Below are positions 1 through 4,975 of a stretch of 6,894 nucleotides of DNA, one piece after another (positions within the stretch are counted from its first letter, which is position 1; each line of letters starts with the position of its first letter). The DNA comes from Actinomycetales bacterium. GTDB lineage: Bacteria > Actinomycetota > Actinomycetes > Actinomycetales > Cellulomonadaceae. The position numbers and the translations under genes are program-made. The notes beneath the pieces are model-generated. The model was not told the DNA's origin, did not search any database, and saw only the letters and a program-made list of their open reading frames with translations. The stretch lies in assembly GCA_015655615.1 (NCBI GenBank), contig JAATES010000198.1, positions 1-6,894 of the forward strand, read 5' to 3'.

Positions 1-198
1 CAACTGGCCGTGGCCGGTGACGACGTGAACCGCCCGCGTGAGGTCTGGACCGCGCTGAACGGGACGCTGCGCGCGTCGTTCACCCTGATCGTCACAGTGG
101 CCGCGGACGCCTACGACTGGGAGACGCAGGCACCTCAGGTGGAGGGGGTGTCGCCCTCGGTGGTGCCGGTCCCGCCGGTGGAGGTTCATCGAGCATGA
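1..198 (+). CDS. DUF4255 (Pvc16 N-terminal-like) protein, 3' end only
   Basis: This is the C-terminal 65 residues of a protein whose start lies before the window; the frame is open from base 1 and stops at TGA 196-198. The visible part contains N-R-P-R-E-V-W-T-A-L-N-G, then a hydrophobic beta-like stretch (L-R-A-S-F-T-L-I-V-T-V), and ends in a Pro/Val-rich tail. A pattern of 'R-P-x-E-L/V-W-x-A-L' followed by 'L-R-x-S/P-x-x-L-x-V-T' is, from memory, typical of the C-terminal half of DUF4255 domains. That family includes Pvc16/Afp16, which terminates or caps the sheath-tube of contractile injection systems, so a structural role in a CIS particle is the best guess. The stop overlaps the next start (ATGA, 195-198), which implies translational coupling. 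The family call rests on a short fragment, and an unrelated phage-tail protein is possible. That the frame is coding is well supported by codon use and coupling. Confidence 0.72.
   Translation, partial: QLAVAGDDVNRPREVWTALNGTLRASFTLIVTVAADAYDWETQAPQVEGVSPSVVPVPPVEVHRA
177..184 (+). promoter_or_regulatory. Ribosome binding site for the 195-2429 gene
   Basis: GGTGGAGG contains the Shine-Dalgarno core GGAGG (180-184) and lies 10 bases before ATG 195. It sits inside the end of the upstream gene. Together with the ATGA stop/start overlap it supports ATG 195 as the true start. Confidence 0.6.
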
Positions 199-2429
199 AG
201 GTCCGCAGCACGATCACCCGACTCGACATCCCGCCGGGTGATCACGCCCAGGTCCCGCTGGAGGTCATCAACACCTCCGCCGTGATCGATTCGATCTCGG
301 TACGGGTCGTGGGCATCGACTCCGGGCTGATCGCCACCGATCCGGCCAGTCTTCCGCTGTTCCCCGACGCCCTCGGGGAGATCACGGTCACGATCACCCT
401 GCCCCAGGCCTTCCCCGCCGGCACCTACCCGATCATGCTCGTCGTGGGCGGGGTGGCGCCCGAGGCCGGCAATGCGCATCACGACCTCGAACTGGTGGTC
501 CCCCGCCGCGCCGCCGCGCATCTGGAGGCCACTCCCAGCCTGGTCCGGGCACGACGCAAGGCGTCGTTCCGGGTCACCGTGCACAACGACGGCAACGTCC
601 CGCTCCAGACCGCGCTGCGGGCCGAGGACGCCGACCGGAAGGTGCGGACCTCCGTCCTGCCGTCCACCGTGGCCGTCCCGGTCGGGGGCCAGGTCTCCGC
701 CACCGTGGTGGTACGCGGGCCCCGCCAGCTGGTCGGTGCGGATCGCGACCGCCCGATCACCCTCGCCGCACACGCCGTGGACGCCGACGCGGACATCGTG
801 CTCACGCTGCGCCAGCGCTCCACCGTCAGCAGAGGCCTGATCACCGTGCTGGTCCTGCTGGGCATCATCGCGATCTGGGCCCTGGCCTTCCTGATCGGCA
901 TCCGGCAGGTGCTGGGCGTCGACCCCTATGCCAAGACCGCACCGGCGTCCTTCTTCGCGGCGACGGGCGCCGGTGCGGCCGGAGAGGACGGTGCCGTCGA
1001 CGGCGCGGGCGCAACCCCCGATGGCGCCCTGCCCAAGGAGGGCGCCATCGCCGCCGGAACCGGCGCCTCGGTCACCGGGAAGGTCACCGGGCAATGGGAC
1101 GGCGAGGGGGTGGGCCGCATGTCCATCGACGTCCTGCGAGAGACCCGCGGCGGCCTGAAGCTGGTCTCATCGACGGCGACGCTGAACGACGGGACCTACA
1201 CGGTCGCCGGGCTGTTCCCCGGCAGCTACCTGGTGCGTGCGCGCGCCAGCGGGTACGACACCGTCTGGTACCCCACCGCGAAGTCCGCGACGGCCGCCAC
1301 GACGATCACCGCGGTCGCCCAGCAGGCCACCGACAAGGTGGACCTGTCCGTCGTCGGGGCCCCGGCCCAGCTGACCGGAACGGTCAGGACCACCGACGCC
1401 GCCTCCGACGTCCCGATCACCGTCAAGGCCACCCCCACCTGGCCGGGGGCCAAGAAGTCGCAGACCAAGACGGTCGTCGCACAGGAGGACGGCACCTATG
1501 CCTTCACCGGGCTGTCAGCACCCGCCAGCTACCAGCTGACGTTCACCGCCGAGGGATTCGAGCCCACCACCCGGACCGAGCGCGTGCTCGGCGGGCAGGA
1601 CCGCTATGCGCTCGACGTCACGCTCGGAGCGGGCGAGGGGTCGATCAGCGGCACGGTGACCGACGGGAAGACACCGGTGGGTGCCGTCACCGTCACCACG
1701 AGCGTCGACGGCAAGGAAGTCAGCGTGAGCACGCCCACCATCGGGCAGGTGGGCGCCTTCACGCTGACCAATCTGCCGACGCCCGCGACGTATGTGGTGA
1801 CGTTCACCAAGGAGGGCTTCACCACCAGCACGAGTGTCGTCGACCTCTCCGCGGGCGAGGTCCGCACCGATCTCCAGGTCCAGCTCGCGGGCGGAGCGGG
1901 CACGGTCACCGGTCGCGTCGTCACTGCCTCGGGGACCGGGCTGGGCGATGTCTCAGTGACCGCCAGCGGCGGTTCGGCCGCCTCCTCGACCACCACCTTG
2001 ACCGGAAGCAGCGCCGGGAGCTTCACGATGACCGGATTGGCCGTGCCCGGCCAGTACACGCTGACGTTCGCCGTGGACGGCTACACCCCGGCAAGCGTCC
2101 CGGTCGTCCTGAGCCTCGCGGCGCCCTCGGGCAGCGTCGACGTGACGCTGCGGTCGGCGGTGGGATCGGTGCACGGCAGGATCCTGTCCGGCGGCACCGG
2201 CGTGGCCGGGGTGAGCGTACAGCTCACGGATGGCGATGCAGTACGCACGACGATCTCCACCGCAACCGGCGACTTCGCCCGGGGAAGCTATGAGATCGAC
2301 GGCCTGAGCTCGGGCACCTACACGCTCAGCGCCCTCGACGACTCTGGCCGTACCGTCGCCACCGCAGTCGTGACCGTGACCGCGGGACGCGCACTCCGCC
2401 AGGACCTCTCCTTGCCCGAGGCAGGCTGA
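195..2429 (+). CDS. Ig-like/TM/CarboxypepD_reg repeat membrane protein, paralogue 1
   Basis: This 744-residue, single-pass membrane protein has no enzyme domain. Residues about 1-103 and 105-207 are two beta-rich, Ig-like domains; the second carries 'V-T-V-H-N-D-G-N-V-P', the usual signature of COG1470/NEW3-like sandwiches. Residues 214-236 form one hydrophobic helix, preceded by R206, R208 and R213, so the N-terminal half is probably cytosolic and the C-terminal half outside. A Gly/Ala-rich linker follows (237-289). Five carboxypeptidase-regulatory-like repeats begin near residues 290, 389, 481, 567 and 656, each with an opening 'x-G-x-V', a 'D/G-x-Y/F-x-(L/I)-x-G-L' turn and a 'Y-x-(L/V)-x-F/A' strand. 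Repeat 1 ends in G-Y-D-T-V-W-Y-P. There is no signal peptide and no cysteine. The start overlaps the upstream stop by 4 bases, and the next gene starts 1 base after this stop. The architecture is clear. A membrane anchor or receptor for a contractile injection system is inferred from the neighbour; an adhesin or wall-binding protein is the alternative. Confidence 0.9.
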   Translation: MKVRSTITRLDIPPGDHAQVPLEVINTSAVIDSISVRVVGIDSGLIATDPASLPLFPDALGEITVTITLPQAFPAGTYPIMLVVGGVAPEAGNAHHDLELVVPRRAAAHLEATPSLVRARRKASFRVTVHNDGNVPLQTALRAEDADRKVRTSVLPSTVAVPVGGQVSATVVVRGPRQLVGADRDRPITLAAHAVDADADIVLTLRQRSTVSRGLITVLVLLGIIAIWALAFLIGIRQVLGVDPYAKTAPASFFAATGAGAAGEDGAVDGAGATPDGALPKEGAIAAGTGASVTGKVTGQWDGEGVGRMSIDVLRETRGGLKLVSSTATLNDGTYTVAGLFPGSYLVRARASGYDTVWYPTAKSATAATTITAVAQQATDKVDLSVVGAPAQLTGTVRTTDAASDVPITVKATPTWPGAKKSQTKTVVAQEDGTYAFTGLSAPASYQLTFTAEGFEPTTRTERVLGGQDRYALDVTLGAGEGSISGTVTDGKTPVGAVTVTTSVDGKEVSVSTPTIGQVGAFTLTNLPTPATYVVTFTKEGFTTSTSVVDLSAGEVRTDLQVQLAGGAGTVTGRVVTASGTGLGDVSVTASGGSAASSTTTLTGSSAGSFTMTGLAVPGQYTLTFAVDGYTPASVPVVLSLAAPSGSVDVTLRSAVGSVHGRILSGGTGVAGVSVQLTDGDAVRTTISTATGDFARGSYEIDGLSSGTYTLSALDDSGRTVATAVVTVTAGRALRQDLSLPEAG
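834..902 (+). other. Transmembrane helix of paralogue 1
   Basis: Residues 214-236 are 23 almost wholly hydrophobic residues (G-L-I-T-V-L-V-L-L-G-I-I then A-I-W-A-L-A-F-L-I-G-I). Arginines at 206, 208 and 213 precede the helix; one arginine (237) follows directly. By the positive-inside rule the N-terminus is inside. It is the only such segment in the protein. Confidence 0.88.
1019..1050. repeat. 12-bp perfect inverted repeat with 8-base loop, inside a gene
   Basis: CGATGGCGCCCT (1019-1030) and AGGGCGCCATCG (1039-1050) are exact reverse complements around the loop GCCCAAGG. They lie in the linker just after the transmembrane segment of paralogue 1 and encode roughly P275 to A286. No T-run follows, so this is not an intrinsic terminator. 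It could form a stable hairpin in the mRNA. Confidence 0.8.
1062..2420 (+). repeat. Five tandem CarboxypepD_reg-like protein repeats (paralogue 1)
   Basis: Five copies of about 85-95 residues start near bases 1062, 1359, 1635, 1893 and 2160. Shared positions are an opening strand ending G-x-V/I, a 'G-V/D-V-x-V' second strand, a 'G-S/T-Y/F-x-(L/I/M)-x-G-L' turn, a 'Y-x-(L/V)-x-F' strand and a closing 'V-x-L/D-V-x-L' strand. The DNA of the copies has diverged; the repeat is seen at protein level. Confidence 0.82.
2418..2421 (+). promoter_or_regulatory. Weak ribosome binding site for the 2431-4959 gene
   Basis: GAGG lies 9 bases before ATG 2431, within the last codons of the previous gene. It is a partial Shine-Dalgarno match. 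With only one base between stop and start, re-initiation by ribosomes finishing the upstream gene probably contributes. Confidence 0.4.
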
Positions 2430-2430
2430 C

Positions 2431-4959
2431 ATGCACGTCGAGCTCTCCCCTCGCCGCCTGGTGGCCACGGCGTCCCTCCCGGTGGAGATCCTGGTCACCG
2501 TCACCAACCCGTCGGACGTGATCGTCGGGTACTCGCTGCGCGTGCTGGGTGCCGATCCGTCCTGGGTCACCATCGACCAGCCCGAGCCCCGGCTCTTTCC
2601 TCGTGAGAGCACTCCCGCGCGCATCCTGATCACCCTGCCACCCGGCACCCCGGCCGGGCAGCGTCAGATCTCGGTCCAGGTGCGCGACATCGCCCGGCCC
2701 GGGAGCCTGGCCATCGACGACATCGTCCTGGAGGTCCCGGTCGCGCCGCGGCTCGCGCTGACCCTGGACCCGGCCACGGTGACCGGCGGCCGTGCCGCCG
2801 AGTTCACGGCCACGGTGACCAACGAGGGGAACGCGCCGCAGCGAGGGCGCCTGCAGGCCGTCGACCCCGAGGCCAAGACCTCCTTCACCTACCAGCCGCG
2901 GCACTTCCACCTCGACCCGGGCAGTTCACAGCCCATCACCATCCGTGCCAAGGCCCGCCGCAAGATCGCCGGGGACGCCGTGCTGCGCCCGTTCCAGGTG
3001 ACGGTGGCAGCTGCCTCTCCCGCCCTGATCGAGCCCACTCCGGTCGGCTCCGCGATCTTCATCCAGAAGGCGCTGTTCTCACGCGGGATCCTTGCGCTGG
3101 TCGGGCTGCTCGCCGCCGTGACCATCTTCGCGGTCGTCATCTCCGCGGCCCTGTCCTCCGTCGTCAGCCAATCGGCTGCCGACCGGAATCTGGCACTGGC
3201 CGTCGCCCAGGCCCGCGACTCGGACCCCACCTCCGGCACCGCATCGATCAGCGGCACCGTCCTCGACCTCACCACCGGGGCGGGGGTCACGGGACTGTCC
3301 GTCGGAGCGTTCTCGCAGGATGACACCACCACCGCACTGGTCACCGGCGTCACGGCCCAGTCCGGTCAGTTCTCCCTCACCGGACTGCCCGCGGGCAGCT
3401 ACCTGGTGCGAGTCGAGGGAGCCGGCTACTCACCGGTCTGGTACCCCGCGGCCTCGGCGGCCGGCGAGGCCCAGCCGGTCGAGCTCGGCGGCGGGAAGGC
3501 CGTGTCCGGGCTGTCGGTCGTCGTCGGAGGGACTCCGGCGAGCCTGGCGGGCACGGTCACCGGTGAGGACTTCGCCGGAGCCACGTTGTCCGTGCAGATG
3601 CCGCTCACCGAAGGCGTGCTGGCCAGCGCGGCGCTGCCCCAGGACGACAGCGCCAGCCAGGACACCACCGCGAGTGCCCTGCCGGAGGGCGCGGTGGTCG
3701 CGACCACCCCCATCGGGAGCGACGGCACCTTCGAGATCAAGGGCCTGCCCTCGCCCGCGGTCTACGACCTGATCGTCTCCAAGGTCGGCTTCGCCCCCAC
3801 CGTGCAGCGCGCCGACGTGGCGGCAGGGGAGGATCGCACCGGAATCGAGCTGGCGCTGCTGGACGGCGACGGGGTGATCCAGGGAATCGTCACCGATCTG
3901 AACAATCCGATCGGCGGTGCCACCATCACGGCCACCTCCGAGGACACCACCGTCGAGACGGTCTCCCTGACCCAGGACGAGGTGGGGTCCTTCACCCTGC
4001 GCGGACTCCCCACCCCCGCGACCTACACCGTGGTCGTCACCGCAGACGGCCGGTCCAGCGTGACCATGAGCCTGTCGCTGACCCAGGGCCAGGAGCTCAC
4101 CGGCGTCTCAGCCGTGCTGGGAAAGTCGACCGGTTCCCTTGGCGGCCGGGTCAGCGTGACGGGGGGCTCGGCGGGCGGGGTGACGGTCACCGTGACCGAC
4201 GGCGCCATGACCGTCCAGACGGTCACCCAGTCGACCTCACCGGTCGGGCGGTGGCAGGTGTCGGGACTACGGATACCCAGCACATACACCGTGACGTTCT
4301 CGGGCAGCGGGCTGGCCAGCCAGGTGCTCTCCGTGAAGATCGACGGCTTCGGCACCGCCACTCAGGGCGCCGCAAGCGCCTCGGCCGTCAATGCGACCCT
4401 GCAGCCGGCCAAGGCCTCGCTGTCCGGAATCGTCAGGCAGACGGGTACCTCGGGGACGGTGAGCCCAGCCGGGAACGTCACCCTCACCCTCAGCTCGGGG
4501 ACCATCCAACGAGTCGTGACCTCCGCGTCGACCCCGGCGAGCAAACGGGGGCGATACGCCATCGACAACCTCCCGCCGGGAACCTACACCGCCACCTTCA
4601 CCCAGGCCGGGACCACCGCGACCTCGACGGTCCTCACCCTGGCAGCGGGGCAGCACCGCACCTACAACCCTGTTCTGGTCGCACCGGCACGGATCACCGG
4701 AACGATCCTGACCGCAGGCGGCGATCCGGCCGCCGGCCTGACCGTGAACCTCTACCGGGCCTCGCAGTACGGCACGGCGGCCGGTGCCGCGGCCACCACG
4801 ACGACTCGCTCCGACGGCACGTATGCCTTCACCGAAGTCGACGCACCAGAGCACTACCTCGTCGAGGTGCGATCCGCGCCCGGCGGCACGGTCCTGGCGA
4901 CGTCCACACCCATCTCGCTGTCTGCGAGCGCAGCCCACACCTTCGACGTCAGCCTCTAG
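2431..4959 (+). CDS. Ig-like/TM/CarboxypepD_reg repeat membrane protein, paralogue 2
   Basis: This 842-residue paralogue of the preceding gene has the same order of parts. Ig-like domain 1 covers about residues 2-103 ('V-T-V-T-N-P-S-D-V'). Ig-like domain 2 covers 106-195, with 'V-T-N-E-G-N-A-P', matching 'V-H-N-D-G-N-V-P' in paralogue 1. One transmembrane helix spans about 219-245, preceded by K213 and R218, again favouring N-in/C-out. A short linker (246-270) leads to six carboxypeptidase-regulatory-like repeats starting near 271, 369, 480, 567, 661 and 752. Repeat 1 again carries G-Y-S-P-V-W-Y-P. Repeat 2 has an extra Asp/Ser/Ala-rich loop (about 400-420). The first Ig strand begins within the first residues, so ATG 2431 is the natural start. 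There is no signal peptide, no catalytic motif and no cysteine. The gap to the previous stop is one base and to the next start 16 bases. The role is probably the same as paralogue 1; the exact function is unknown. Confidence 0.9.
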   Translation: MHVELSPRRLVATASLPVEILVTVTNPSDVIVGYSLRVLGADPSWVTIDQPEPRLFPRESTPARILITLPPGTPAGQRQISVQVRDIARPGSLAIDDIVLEVPVAPRLALTLDPATVTGGRAAEFTATVTNEGNAPQRGRLQAVDPEAKTSFTYQPRHFHLDPGSSQPITIRAKARRKIAGDAVLRPFQVTVAAASPALIEPTPVGSAIFIQKALFSRGILALVGLLAAVTIFAVVISAALSSVVSQSAADRNLALAVAQARDSDPTSGTASISGTVLDLTTGAGVTGLSVGAFSQDDTTTALVTGVTAQSGQFSLTGLPAGSYLVRVEGAGYSPVWYPAASAAGEAQPVELGGGKAVSGLSVVVGGTPASLAGTVTGEDFAGATLSVQMPLTEGVLASAALPQDDSASQDTTASALPEGAVVATTPIGSDGTFEIKGLPSPAVYDLIVSKVGFAPTVQRADVAAGEDRTGIELALLDGDGVIQGIVTDLNNPIGGATITATSEDTTVETVSLTQDEVGSFTLRGLPTPATYTVVVTADGRSSVTMSLSLTQGQELTGVSAVLGKSTGSLGGRVSVTGGSAGGVTVTVTDGAMTVQTVTQSTSPVGRWQVSGLRIPSTYTVTFSGSGLASQVLSVKIDGFGTATQGAASASAVNATLQPAKASLSGIVRQTGTSGTVSPAGNVTLTLSSGTIQRVVTSASTPASKRGRYAIDNLPPGTYTATFTQAGTTATSTVLTLAAGQHRTYNPVLVAPARITGTILTAGGDPAAGLTVNLYRASQYGTAAGAAATTTTRSDGTYAFTEVDAPEHYLVEVRSAPGGTVLATSTPISLSASAAHTFDVSL
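3085..3165 (+). other. Transmembrane helix of paralogue 2
   Basis: Residues 219-245 are hydrophobic (G-I-L-A-L-V-G-L-L-A-A-V-T-I-F-A-V-V-I then S-A-A-L-S-S-V-V). K213 and R218 lie just before it, and the following residues are polar with no nearby basic cluster until R252. The orientation is N-terminus inside. Confidence 0.88.
3241..4956 (+). repeat. Six tandem CarboxypepD_reg-like protein repeats (paralogue 2)
   Basis: Copies start near bases 3241, 3535, 3868, 4129, 4411 and 4684. Openings are A-S-I-S-G-T-V, A-S-L-A-G-T-V, G-V-I-Q-G-I-V, G-S-L-G-G-R-V, A-S-L-S-G-I-V and A-R-I-T-G-T-I. Each has the 'x-x-x-G/E-x' turn before a 'P-x-x-Y-x-V' strand. Repeats 2 and 4 are longer than the others. 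Confidence 0.82.
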
Positions 4960-4965
4960 AGGCCC

Positions 4966-4970
4966 AGGAG
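4966..4970 (+). promoter_or_regulatory. Ribosome binding site for the gene starting at 4976
   Basis: AGGAG lies 5 bases before ATG 4976 in the only non-coding gap of the window (4960-4975). It is the cleanest Shine-Dalgarno of the three and fixes the start of the last gene. No terminator or promoter fits in the 16-base gap. Confidence 0.75.
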
Positions 4971-4975
4971 CGACG

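Noticed and set aside
1019..1050. Intrinsic transcription terminator
   Set aside because: The hairpin is strong but no T-run follows and it lies deep inside a gene that continues for 1.4 kb.
186..1094. 302-codon open frame on the - strand
   Set aside because: It lies wholly opposite paralogue 1. In about 70% GC DNA such antisense frames stay open because stops are rare; its product is Gly/Asp/Arg-rich with no domain and no convincing start site.
1094..2293. 399-codon + strand frame in another phase
   Set aside because: It overlaps the CarboxypepD_reg repeats of paralogue 1; the translation is Arg/His/Gly/Asp-rich low complexity, the usual off-frame shadow of GC-rich coding DNA.
4960..4975. 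Promoter or terminator in the largest gap
   Set aside because: Sixteen bases hold only the AGGAG ribosome binding site; there is no room for a promoter and no stem.
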